A stretch of 64,000 nucleotides of DNA from Vicia villosa (lineage: Eukaryota > Streptophyta > Magnoliopsida > Fabales > Fabaceae): assembly GCF_029867415.1 (NCBI RefSeq), contig NW_026705227.1, forward strand, positions 558,001 to 622,000. The letters are read 5' to 3'. The notes under the pieces are model-generated. The model had not been told where the DNA came from, did no database searches, and worked only from the letters and a program-made list of their open reading frames with translations. Of the stretch, positions 51,394 through 62,815 are shown one piece after another (within the stretch, counting starts at the first letter, position 1; the number at the start of each line of letters is the position of its first letter). The translations under genes and the position numbers were made by a program.

Positions 51394-52517
51394 GAAAATT
51401 ATTAAAATTTCTTTTCTTTTTATAATTTTAAAATAATTGCACGAAAATATAAATATTGTTTAATGAATTTTATGAAAATAATATATATAACTTAGTAAGT
51501 ATTGGTTAGATAAATATATTTTTTATATTATTTTCTTAAAAAGAATTATCTTAATTTGTTACTAATGATATTGTAAAAAATTTATGTGATTTTATTTTTG
51601 ATATAAGTTGAAATATTAGAATTCTTATTTTAGACATTCCTACCTCTTTGTTTTTATTATAATTCGTATGATCATTGTAGAGAAAAAGTTAAGCAAATTA
51701 AACTATAAATCAATTTCGGCAAATTCTATATTCTTATATGGGAAAATTCAAGAATATTATGTGTCTTTAATTTATTTGTTTGACATGATACAAAGAATAT
51801 AGAATAGAAAATAGTATTGAAAATATATATTTTATCATTTTTTTCTTTAATTTTATGATTAAAAAATAATTGCAAGAAAGAAAAATATATATTCGTTAAA
51901 TTAATTTTTTTTTTGCATTTATAAGAATTTGAACTTGTGACCCCTAGGAAATAGGTGATCCGACACAAATTATGTTAAAGTGTCAACATTATAGTAGGCG
52001 CTTTTGATGTAATAATAGATAATAGGTAATTTGGGGGTAAATTTTTTACATTTATTGGATACTTTTTATGTTTCTAAATTATGTACCGCTTATTTTACTG
52101 ATTTTGTTCAAACTTGGGTGTGTTCAGATATCCATCTCCAAATACCTCATTTTAAGTGTTTAAAAAAACAAAATTTGACATTTTGCGGATGTGAATCTAT
52201 GTAAACACACTTATTTTGTAAAAGAAAAAATCAACGCGTGTCCTGATGAAGGGATATGATTTCTAAGGTCCAAATTAATCTAAAACTTGTATAAATAGGG
52301 TCTCTCTTTCCACTTTCTTTACAAAAATCAAAATAAATGCATATCCTCATCTTACATTTGAGTATTTCAATGACGCAAATCCCCCCACTTCAATTTGGGG
52401 TCTCTGATAACATACTTCCCTGCGATGTCCATAAAATCAGAGAGTTGTCAAGCTCGAGTACCGTTCACCCTCGATTGACAAAAATGAAGTATACGGTTCA
52501 TCATGCTTGAACTGAAG
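51199..52517. other. Repeat debris with (TA)n and dispersed repeat copy 2
   Basis: 51,323-51,389 is a TA microsatellite. 51,410-51,900 matches 26,940-27,480. From about 52,130 the sequence resembles the 5' part of a MULE. No gene is seen. Confidence 0.6.
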
Positions 52518-52673
52518 ATGGATGGAGATTTAAAGGTTATGTGGAGTACATTTTACCGTTACTCAACAAATAGTTTGATTGAAGTAGATGCGACGGTTGC
52601 AAGATCGGTCAAATTTATTCTAAGAATGTTGAAACATCCAGAACCACCCGTTTGTGATGAAATGAAATGTTAA
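52518..52673 (+). pseudogene. MULE N-terminal fragment
   Basis: A 51-codon open segment, DGDLKVMWSTFYRYSTNSLI then EVDATVARSVKFILRML, resembles the N-terminal region of legume MULE proteins (MW.TF.RY, IEVDA). It ends at a stop with no downstream transposase. Confidence 0.5.
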
Positions 52674-52789
52674 ATTTATGTTAACGATAATGATTATCTA
52701 TGTAATATTTATTTTGATGTTAATTTATGTTGTTTTTTCATTATTATGTCATTGTTTCTGGTTTGACTTAACAGAGCATATTTCAAAGA

Positions 52790-53025
52790 TGCATTTCCGA
52801 AAAACTCACTGAATATTGAATTAAGGGTGATTACGGAGATACATCTCCGGACTCAATCTAATGTGGATACAGATATGCATCTTCGAACTAAATTTTAACA
52901 AAATAAATGTGTCTCAATAATTTGAGTTGACGTATGCGTAAAAAGAGTGTGTCCAGAGATGCATTTCTATATCCACATTAGATTGAGTTGACGTATGCGT
53001 AAAAAGAGTGCGTCCAGAGATGTAC
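52790..53025. repeat. ATGCAT-palindrome cluster and 61-bp direct repeat
   Basis: Degenerate copies of CGGAGATGCATCTCCG occur at about 52,790, 52,833, 52,875 and 52,960. 'attgagttgacgtatgcg ... gtccagagatg' is duplicated at 52,922-52,961 and 52,983-53,022. Confidence 0.75.
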
Positions 53026-53028
53026 ATA

Positions 53029-53531
53029 TTCTCTCTGTCCCAAAATAAGTGTCTTTCTAGCCAAAAAAATTTGTTTCAAAATAATAGTCACTTTAATTTT
53101 CCAATGCAACATTAATTAACTTTTGTCAACTTTACCTCTAATAAATATTGTCTACACTCTTTTTAAGATAGAAAATCATACTATGCATTTATGAAAATGT
53201 ATAACAACTAATAACAATTAAGGATAATTTTGTAAAAATATTATCTTGGCTTAAATGCACTTTTGGTCGCTCTAGTTTAAACATTTTAAACAATTAGTCC
53301 TAATCATCACGCCACATGTGCAAAAGTGGAGGGGGACCAACAAAATCCTAAGAGAAATAAAATAAAGGGACCAAAATCGCTGATTTTGTAATAGGGGGAT
53401 CAATTGTTTAAAATGCTTAAATTAGGGGGACTAAAAGTGCATTTAAGTCTATTATCTTTATTGACTCAATCATTATTTTTTTAATCTGTGTGTAATAACC
53501 TTAAACAATTTTTATTTTGAGACGGAGAGAG
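53029..53531. mobile_element. Stowaway-like MITE, interrupted
   Basis: Ends TTCTCTCTGTCCCAAAATAAG and (complement) CTCTCTCCGTCTCAAAATAAA flanked by TA on both sides, the Tc1/mariner Stowaway pattern. A Mutator-type MITE of 202 bp sits inside. Confidence 0.85.
53248..53449. mobile_element. Mutator-type MITE, 202 bp
   Basis: Ends GGCTTAAATGCACTTTTGG and (complement) GACTTAAATGCACTTTTAG with a perfect 9-bp duplication TATTATCTT (53,239-53,247; 53,450-53,458). Same family as 24,004-24,842. Confidence 0.94.
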
Positions 53532-53744
53532 TAACATTATTCGAGGGTAAAATTTGTTGCGTTGTAGACACGAGTGAATCAAGGTAAAAATCCTACTGTT
53601 TGTATATGGGCTAAGTATAGGTATAATAGGGGCATATGAAACACTCTCAAGTTTAATTGTAAGAAAGTATACACAGCCAAATCAATGAGATATCATTGTT
53701 TTTTCACAATACTCAAATGAAAGATAGATTCAGTTCATAATATC

Positions 53745-54215
53745 TACATCTTCTTGTTCAAGCAATTCTTGAAGTCCTTTTCTCTCCGGTTTCATCTGCT
53801 TCAATTTCTGCCCTAGCAGCTGCACATGCTGCTTTAGCTTGTTTTCTAGCTTCTATTTCAGAAGTTGCACAAGCCACTCTAGCTTCTTAAGCAACTACAA
53901 ATTTATCAGCGTTCATAAATGCCTTTTTATTTGCCAAATGACATGCGACCAATGTGATATTAAAACTCTTTTTTGTCTCATCAGCATAAGCAGGCATATT
54001 TAAGTCCTCAATCGATCTTTGTCTTATCAGCATGTGACTCTGGTTCCTGATCAGGTGACTTTATCTCATCAGCTGGTCTTATAAATCTCATCAGGTGATT
54101 TTGGCTAGAAGAAGGTGATTTTGGATCCTCCCCGGTGATAATCTTGTATAAACAGAAGGTGATTTTGAATCATCATCAGCAGAGAATAGCTTAATATAAA
54201 GTGACTTTGGATCTT
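53745..54215 (-). pseudogene. Unidentified pseudogene tail, second copy
   Basis: Same organisation as 90-560: NADKFVVA, stop, EARVACATSEIEARKQAK, alanine-rich tail. A shifted frame ends LLEQEDVDIMN before a stop, which may be the original C-terminus. Confidence 0.4.
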
Positions 54216-54347
54216 CCTCAAGTGATAAGATGAATCAAATTGTGGAATATTAGATAAAATCCAAAGAAATTAAGCACTTTAAGCAGCAGCAGCAACAACG
54301 ACAACAAATCAAATCCACATTGTCAAAAGCCTCTCAAATATCAGTTT

Positions 54348-54903
54348 TGTTAGAATTTCGGGTATGATAATCCTGAATAACTTCGAAGAATCGTGTTCGT
54401 ACACTTTCCGAACAAAGTATTTCGACCCTATTCTTGCCTAGGTTCACGAAATCTTTGTGGGGATAATTCTCGAAGAATAATCCGTTTCTGGCAAAAGAGA
54501 ACTGATCAGGAATGTAGAGAGAAAGTATAGTTTTTCGTATATCCAAAACCGAGGCCAAATGACTCATTATATATGAGATCAATAACAGAAACCAAAAAGA
54601 CACAACTGTTCAGAAAACGGTCATGTCGGTTGGCTCTACCCCTTGGACCCCGACGGGGCGCTGCCCCGCACTCCGCCATGGGCTTCACCCCTTGGAACCC
54701 CAACGGGGCGCTGCCCCGCACCCCGCCAGGGGCGAAGCCCCTTGGAACCCCGTTTCAATTATTTGTATTCAATTACACGTTTGGCTTGACGAGCGTGCAT
54801 TCCGCACTACCCTAACTCGTTTCAAGCTTAACGCATAATTGCATCGGCCTATAGTAAATCACATTACTACTAAAATACATTGATGATACTAAAATCACCA
54901 ACA
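54348..54903. mobile_element. Solo LTR, 556 bp
   Basis: TGTTAGAATTTCGGG...CACCAACA inserted in a site whose empty version survives at about 690-700. Flanks AGTTT (54,343-54,347) and ATTTT (54,904-54,908) are a 5-bp duplication with one change. GC-rich tandem words 'ccccttggaaccccaacggg' and 'gcgctgccccgcaccccgcc' at 54,640-54,750 are typical of some plant copia LTRs; the superfamily is not proven. Confidence 0.88.
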
Positions 54904-54975
54904 ATTTTTTCATAGCAAGGTCACCTTTAAAAGATCTATCGGATAGTAAATTGATATTCTCAGAAGTTATACAAA

Positions 54976-55943
54976 TAGGTTGTCAATAGCGCGCTATAGC
55001 GGTGTAGCGTAGCGGTAGAGGACCTCGCCGCAATGCTTTTGGGCTGCTAACCGCTATCTGAAATAGCGGCTGCGATTTGTGGAGGCGTAGCGGTGGAATA
55101 GCGGCGCAATAGCAGTTATGTAGCATTTTACAGACCGCTATTGTGAATATGAGGTTAATACTGTAATTTTGAATTTTTTTTAAGTGCAAATTTGTATTTT
55201 TCCCTTTTATTTCACTAATATAAAAGCTAAAAGTGGGGCATTAGGTCATTAACATTCTCACTCTTCACTCAAATTAGCAGCCACTCTCTTTCTCCCCTGT
55301 TTTTACATCACGTTTCCACTTTTTCTCTTCAAAGCAAGTTCAACATTTTCTCTTCTTTCACAACAAACATCAATTTTTCTCTACCCTATTTCAACTTTCC
55401 TCCTCACCTATTCATCTTTTTCTCATCCATTCACATCTATTTAGGAACCATGGCATCATGATCTTCGGCAAGTTTAAGTTTTATACCTTGCTACATTAGT
55501 GTCTAATGGAGATGAGGAGTTGGAGATGGAAAGAGAAGTGTTTGAAATTGAATCAAGTGATGAGTAAGACAATATTAATGTGGTGGAACTTAGAAGTGAA
55601 GATGAGACGGATGTGATTTAGTCATTTTGTTAACGTTTAAAATTTGATTTAGTCATTTTGAATACATTCCTAATTTGAGTCATTATGTTTGGTTATTGTA
55701 TGTTGCAACTTTTGGGTTATGTATGTTGCAACTTTTGTTTTTAAGTCATTATGTGTGTTGTTGGAACCTATTTTTAGTATTTATGCATGTTGTTCGAGCC
55801 TATTTTAGTATTTATGTTTTCATATTAAGTATTTGCCTTGATTTTTAAAAGCTCACAATAGTGGTCATTCCGCTATCCACTATAGCATTTGGGATGTCCA
55901 GGCAGTCCAGCGCTATGCGCCGCTATATGAGATTAACAACCTA
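54976..55943. mobile_element. hAT-like deletion derivative, complete
   Basis: Ends TAGGTTGTCAATAGCGC and (complement) TAGGTTGTTAATCTC; flanks share GTTATACAAA on both sides (54,966-54,975; 55,944-55,953). A 10-bp repeat is longer than the 8 bp usual for hAT, so Mutator-like cannot be excluded. The acidic C-terminal coding remnant (NGDEELEME, IESSDE) favours hAT. Confidence 0.75.
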
Positions 55944-55953
55944 GTTATACAAA

Positions 55954-56904
55954 TACATTCACCAATTTTGCTTCCCTTGATAAAGTCTCTTTGGTGAGGA
56001 GATATGATACTATATATAAGGAATCTTAATCTATTGACAAGAACTATAAAAATAATTTTAATTTTGAAGTTGACATTGGTGAGATTAATATCAGTGTTGA
56101 CATTATTGCTCAATTTTTTTGAAAAAATAGAAATTAATATCAGTGGACATTCCAATTGGATAAATTTTCTCAAAAAAATTGTAAGATTACGATATAAACA
56201 TTCTCGCCTACACTAAAATACTAGTGTGGATCATGATTAAGAACAAGTTAATCTCCAGAAACCTTAGATAGGACCTCAGTATACATTTATTACCAAACTA
56301 ACCACATCTTATAAAACAAGAGTAAATAAACTTAATGCCAAACCATCATAAGCACACCAAAATCATGTTACACCAAACGTACATCACTATCCTAAAAATG
56401 CACACACTTCACATCCAAATCACCTTTCTAAAAATAAAAGACAGAGCCCCAATAGGGACAAAATCATAAACAAGGTACATCATCATCATCATCATATTGA
56501 CTCCAAAACTACAACAGCATCATCCCAATAACAAGAGAGACACTAGTAGCTTAAAAACATATTGTACACATACCAAAAACTAATGGCGTTTAAACTAACA
56601 ACACCGGGGCAAAAAGGCAAACTAGTAACAAAAACCATGCAGCAACTTGAATACACCTGCATCAAATCCTCTAAAAGGAAGCAAAAGGGGATCAAGACGA
56701 TTGTCTAAAACATATAGCATCAGTACAAGAGAAGTGGGAATATTTCCACCAATAAGCATATTGAGTAAACACATACTCATGCTATACTAAAGAAGTGCCA
56801 ATACCCCCATCAAAATTCAATTCATGCAAAAGGAGCCGTTACCCTCATACTAGCAGATCTATAGAGGTGAATATGTGCACCATTAGAGGGACGTGTTTAA
56901 GCAG
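55954..56904. other. TNL-3 3' flank, no gene recognised
   Basis: 56,550-56,904 matches 1,558-1,900. A short minus-strand open frame there (MLIGGNIPTSLVLMLYVL) is conserved in both copies but unrecognised. 55,954-56,549 occurs once in the window. Confidence 0.45.
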
Positions 56905-57260
56905 GATTACTACAAACCCAGAAAGGGGGGGCCGCCTCGCGTAGCTCTGCAAGCTTCTCTTTGAATAAATCACTAACCGAGTTTCCCCTATTTATCCATA
57001 ATTCCAAATCTAACGAGTAACTAACCAAATGAAATTTGAAATGCATTTCCAAACTCACCAGTTTGATGATGTACTTCAGATGGAATTACATTATAGAACA
57101 CTGGCAAAACAATTTGCCCTATGGTTCTGCAACACTGCATGATTATATCACCAACTCTTCCAAACACAAACACAATTCTGCATAATTTGTTGAGAAAACA
57201 ATAACAAAATTAGTGAAGTTGAAATGTGAACTCCTCTTTGAAGAGTAAAAAACATCCCTA
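56905..57260 (-). pseudogene. TIR-domain pseudo-exon downstream of TNL-3
   Basis: Second copy of the remnant at 1,890-2,262, with the same [20 protein letters not shown] and SGFVV words and similar breaks. Confidence 0.8.
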
Positions 57261-57792
57261 CAAAAGTCTACTTCGGAGTTTTTAAGTGATACGATAATTA
57301 ACGAAACAATATCAGGCATCGGTGAGGGATTGGAATCAAAGAAAATTGTAACAACATAGTGCCATTAGGAATTGTTTACTTAATGCAAGAATGGTGTCCC
57401 CTACATTGCAGGAGATTGTTGTTAAAAAAATGATAATCGGAATACTCTTTAACTATTCAAAATAGCCAACTTACACATTAAAGTTAACACTTAATATCAA
57501 AAAAGCTTTTACATGCCTTTAAAATGGGTACTGTTCTATCAAAAATGATTTTTAAACTTTTTTTAAGATATGATTCACAATGAACCAATTAAGACATCTA
57601 GTGTGAGATAACAGGACTTTTAAAGACCAAAAGAACAAAAACTAAACCAAAGGCACACAGTAGCAACAAATTTAATAACAACGTTTAGCAGTATATCATA
57701 AATTTCATAGAGAGATTGCCAAGTTTGTCCTCAAACTGAATGACTTCTGGATAAATGGCTGATTTCCACCAACAAATTCAAGTCCAACTTGA

Positions 57793-60700
57793 CTATCCCC
57801 AGCACTCCACTAATCTACACATAAAATTTGTAATCCACTGTCTAAAACTATATTTGACAGATCCACAACTACTCGCACCAACATTTTTTTCCACGAGTTC
57901 CACTTGTGGAGAGCTCGTCCTTAATATGCTTTCATTTTCATCAGCACTATAAGCATTAGCATTTTCGTCTGGTTCTTCACATTGTACGCTTTCATTTTCA
58001 TCGGCACTACAAGCAATAGTATTTCCTTCTGGTGCTTCCCATTGTTCACTTTTTTCTCCCATTGGTTCATCATATACGAGATAAACTGTAGTTTTCTTCA
58101 CACTGAAACCATTTTCAAAAACAACAACAACTTCCACTTTGTCTCTGGGTTCTATACTTGATACTACTCTCTCCCCCTCCTCGTCCGTAAAGGAAGCAAG
58201 TGTCTCTTTCTTATAGAGCTGAATGGTGGCTTTCGTGTAATTTTTCACCAACACATTTTTAAGACCATCCGATGTTATGTCATCCGGAGTTGATGAATAG
58301 GCAATGCAGATCAATGACTTCAAGTTACGCCCTTCTACTTGAGGGACTTTAAAAATTACAGCAGAACCATCACAATTGAAGCTTAACCAATCGGGATAAC
58401 TATCACCCAGGAGCACACAACCACCACTCTCGTCACCGGTCATATACTGTACAAGAAAAATAGGATCAAAGTTCAATCTTACAATATATTTATTAGGTAA
58501 CAATGGAAACCTAAAAATTAGGAGATCATCACATTGAGTTAAGAGCAACTACGCAAATGGATTAGACACACATATTAGCCAAAAACCTTAAGGCATTGGA
58601 TATATGGATCTCACCACGTTTATGTCACTTAAAAGTAACTCACATTTTCATCTAACATGTTACTTCTTATTTACATTTGAAAGAACAATAAAATACATGC
58701 AAAGGAGAATGAGTAACACCTGTAAAACTTTCTCTTTCAGAATATTGGCAACTTGGCAATTCCTTCCCAGTTGAATGAAAAGAGATTTCAAGGAATTTTT
58801 TGATACTTGTGATGTGGTTGATGTTGGTTCCAATTCTCGAGAATTTAGGGCATATAATGCCTCTAAAATTATTGTTGTATCATGAGAAAGTTGATCTTCC
58901 GAGCTACACTCCACCCAAAGACTTCTAAGACTTGGAAGGTACTTGGAAATCGATGATAGCTCCTGGGAACTACTATGTGGTACATCTAAAGAAATAAGAG
59001 AAGACATAATAGTAGATGTTTGAAATTGGGGTGTAAAATTATTTGTTGGAGACATCCAAGACGAAAGGATAGCTGGAAATACATCCCGTGAGAAACCCTC
59101 ATAGCCGCACAAAGAAATGTAGCCGATACTTTTTGATCTCACTATAGAAAACGGAACTCTTGTTATTCCAGTGTTATTTGCAATCAAAGTGGTCAAAGAT
59201 TCCATTTGTTCTATGTCTTCTTCCAACGTGTCAATCATTAAACACCCTGAAAGAATTAGAGTTTTAAGAGATGTCAATTTATAAATGCTTCTTGGAAGGT
59301 TACATAGGCTAGTACAGTCTTCCATATTTATTAGAAGAATTTTATTGAGATCTCCAATGCTGTTGGAAACCTCAGATAACATTCGACAATCTACAAGTAT
59401 TAGCTTTTCAAGATTAGGCAAATTTGAGAAGTTTGGGGTCTGCATCAGTTGATGGGAATGACTAAGGTTTAGGATTTTCAGCATCTCCATTCTCTACAAG
59501 AATATAAATGTTAAAAAGAGGATTTAGGAAAGAAGCTTACAAAAATAAATGGAAGCATTAACCATGATAAGTGAAAACAATACATGAAATGCAAAAAACT
59601 AAAATCAATATTAATACCGGGGTCTCTTTCCACATAAATTTCATATTGCTGTTTTCTAACTCCATGGAAACTAAGTTTCCTTGATAAAAATTTGAAGGTA
59701 TGCATGTTAAAGGAAATCCGTTCCAACATAGCCATCTTAAATTTCTTGAAAGATATTCAAAATCTCCATCAAGTTGTACACAAACAAGTTGAAGCAATCT
59801 CAGTCTCTTCATCTTCTTAAACGCTTTAGTGCTAAAACATTTTGAATTAGCTATTGGCAACTTCAAAGCTAGTCCCTCAACAGCTTTTGTTCCCTGAGAA
59901 ATATAATGGACCAAAATGTAAAACATGGAGAGGTTTAAGAAACACGACAGAAATATGAATTTGAATAAGAAGCGCTTACATTTCGATCAAATAAAACACC
60001 AAGCACATCTTCACGAAACCATAATCTGCTACGCTCCTCGGGCTCCTTGGGTGATTTTTCACGTATGATTTCTCTTCCCATATCTCGTAACAAATCATGC
60101 ATTCCAAGCTTGTTTTTATCATCAACAGTTACCAGGCTTCGCTCAACAAGCACACTTATTCCGATTTCTGCAAAAAGTCCACAAGGATTTAATATCTGTA
60201 TAACATCATTTCGGTCCATCCCAATAAAGAAACAAGCTATGTCAAGAAATATTTCTTTCTCAAGGTCATCATTTAAACCATCATAGCTAATTTTTAACTT
60301 CTGTTGTACTTGATCATTGGGAATTAGTTTGATTTTCTCCAATACACACTTCCAATCTGTGAGTGGTCTGTCAAACAAATAAGAACCAATGACTTCCAGA
60401 GCTAGTGGCAATCCTCCACAGTACTCAACAATATTTCTAGAAATTTCAGCAAATTGTTTTCTAGGACTAGGTTGCTTGAATGCATTCAAACTAAAAAGCT
60501 CAATTGATTCATTTTCATCCATTTCTTTCATTGCGTATACTTTGTCAACTCGTAGCCCTCTAAGTATATGTTTATCTCTGGTTGTGATAATTATTCTACT
60601 CCCAGAACCAAACCATTCACGATTTCCACACAAAGCTTTTAGTTGGTCCAAACTATTCACATCATCAAGTATGAGAAGTACTCTTTTATGACAGAGCCTA

Positions 60701-62683
60701 TTCTTCAATGTAGTTTTTCCAGACTCAATGTTTTGTATCTTGGTTTTTGTTTCTTTGAAGATATCTAACAGAAGTTGTTCTTGTAAAGACACTTTACCAG
60801 TAGTTCCTTCCCAAGTTTCCCTAATATTTGCCAGGAAACTCCTACCTTCAAAATTGCGGCCAATTTTGTTGTAAATGGCTTTTGCAATGGTAGTTTTACC
60901 GGTTCCTCCCATACCCCACATCCCCAGGAGTAGAACTTTATTTGATTGTTGGATATCTAGCTGTTGAATTATATCTCGCACTCGTGATTCAACTCCCACT
61001 GGATTATCAGCAACAAACAGTTGTGTCTTGTCAAGCAAAAGAGTAACTTTTTCAAGAATATGATTGATAGCCTCCCTTTCATTCCTATAAGATGAACCAA
61101 AGAAAAGATGAATAAACCAAAACACACACACAATCATTCGCGCACAGACAGACATATATGTATGTGTGCGAATTGGGGTCAAAAGTATATGAAAAATTTG
61201 AGCGCAATGAATGACTTTCGAAGATGTTGTCCATAAAGCACTAAGAAGTAAATTGTACTTCAAAGTATGCTTTGAGTAACAATTCTTGCATCAATCATTA
61301 TTTTACATACTAAGCAAACATGGAATGATTCTTCCACATGAGAAAAATTATATAGAATGAGGACATCTTAATAGTGTATTTGGTTATGAGATAAAATTGA
61401 GAAGAAAAATATTGTTTCTAAAAATATAATCTTCCTAACTTTCAACTCCTAGTTACTGAAAACAAAATATTTTCTGCTAGTAACTGAATTTAAATTACCT
61501 TGAATTTGGAACTACGAAACCAGCAAGGCCAGCAGCTTGACGAAGTGCTTCTCTCCATTTAAGAGACTTTTTTTTCTTGCCCTTTGAAATTCTATCCAAA
61601 AGACTTTGAAATGTTTCTCCAAACTCACCAGTTTGGTGACGAACCTCAGATGGATCTACACCATGGAAAACTGGAAGCACCACCTGCCCTACAGTTCTGC
61701 GACACCTCATTATTTTCACCAATTCTTCCAAACACCATCTCGAATCAGCATAATTTCTTGAGAAAACAATCACAGAGATCTTAGTGTCTTCAATTGCTCG
61801 CAGTAGTGATGATGAAATGTGATTTCCTCTTTGAAGCGAATTCTCGTCCATGAAAACAGAGATTCCATCGTTTTGAAGAGAAGCATGAAGATGTGAAGTG
61901 AAAGATGCACGTGTGTCATCTCCTCGGAAACTTAAGAACACTTCATGTTCGTGGATGACTCTATTAACGTCAAACCCGTCCTCTTGAAAAGAAGTACTGA
62001 GTTCTGAAATGAGATCTTCATAGCCTCTAATGCAATCATGGAGAAGTGAAGTGAAAGATCCACGTGTGACTTCTCCTCTTAACAACACTTCAAGTTCAAG
62101 GATATCTCTATTAAAGTCAAACCGTGAAATCAGATATTCAAGTTTTTTAAGAGAACCACGGAGACGTTTTGCGGGACGTGAAGCAGAATTTCTTTTGAAA
62201 CTTGAGAGTATTTCCTGTAAAATGATTTCGCTATTGACGTCCACTTCAAGAGAAGAGGTGATTTCTGAAATGAGAGATCTAAGGTATTGAATACAATCAT
62301 GGAGATGTGAAGTGAAAGATGCATCTGTGTTTTCTTCTCTCAAACTTTTGAAGAACGTTTCCGTTTCACTGAACAATTGAAGAGAAGCTTTCAAACGTAC
62401 AATACGAGGATAACGATCGTCTTCTTTTAGAATACTTCTTAACAATGCTTTATCTTTATGCACTTTTAATTCCTTCAATATGTCGAATTTTTTGTTTTTC
62501 TTTTTATAACTCGCTATGTCGTTTAAAACTGTATAAAACAAATTATGAAATAAAAATTAAAAAAAAAGGTTTAGAAAAAAAAAAGAAAGAATAAATTAGA
62601 GGGTTCAGAATGTAACCTTTTCTTCTAATCTGTCCGTTTTTGGGTCGAAGTGGCACAATTGATCGGATCTTTGAGGAAGACAT
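57793..62683 (-). CDS. TNL-3: TIR-NB-ARC-LRR receptor with repeat-bearing N-terminus
   Basis: Six exons by eye: 62,683-62,617; 62,528-61,499; 61,084-59,980; 59,893-59,618; 59,493-58,720; 58,446-57,793, in frame, about 1,301 aa. Start MSSSKIRS, then a Lys-rich stretch and degenerate TIR-start repeats (about residues 85-216). TIR about 217-366 (EHEVFLSFRGDDTR; CLEEL with putative catalytic Glu about 291). P-loop GMGGTGKTT about 423-431, LLILDDV, SRIIITTRD, GLPLAL, MHD about 694-696. LRR region about 735-1,084. C-JID from about 1,085, followed by a Glu/Asp/Asn-rich tail with repeated SADENES words. No break found. Closest relative here is TNL-1. The recognised effector is unknown. Confidence 0.93.
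61900..62340 (-). repeat. Degenerate TIR-start repeats in TNL-3 exon 2
   Basis: Anchors ENTDASFTSHLHDCI, VTRGSFTSLLHDCI and the genuine TRASFTSHLHASL, each with a LISE-type helix (SLISEITSSLE, DLISELSTSFQ) and DVN..I words; a weaker middle unit has LKKLEYLISR and ELEVLLRGE. Collinear with 7,010-7,500. Confidence 0.8.
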
Positions 62684-62815
62684 AAATGATTGAATTGAAT
62701 CAGAAAATTATGAGAGTAAAGTTAAAGTCAGCTACTTTGCCGTCGGGCAAGTCTGTATGAAAAAATAGAATCTCTTACCTTAAATATGGATATTCAGTGA
62801 GTTTGGTTGAACAAC

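Larger units (their letters stand above)
53657..62815. repeat. Segmental duplication, right copy
   Basis: Counterpart of 1-8,215 in direct orientation. This copy alone contains the solo LTR at 54,348-54,903 and retains 55,778-56,549, including the right end of the hAT-like element. The left edge at 53,657 is only where the window's first base aligns; the true boundary may be further left. Confidence 0.93.

Noticed and set aside
54573..54838. Two overlapping frames, Pro/Ala/Gly-rich
   Set aside because: They lie inside the solo LTR and come from its GC-rich tandem words.
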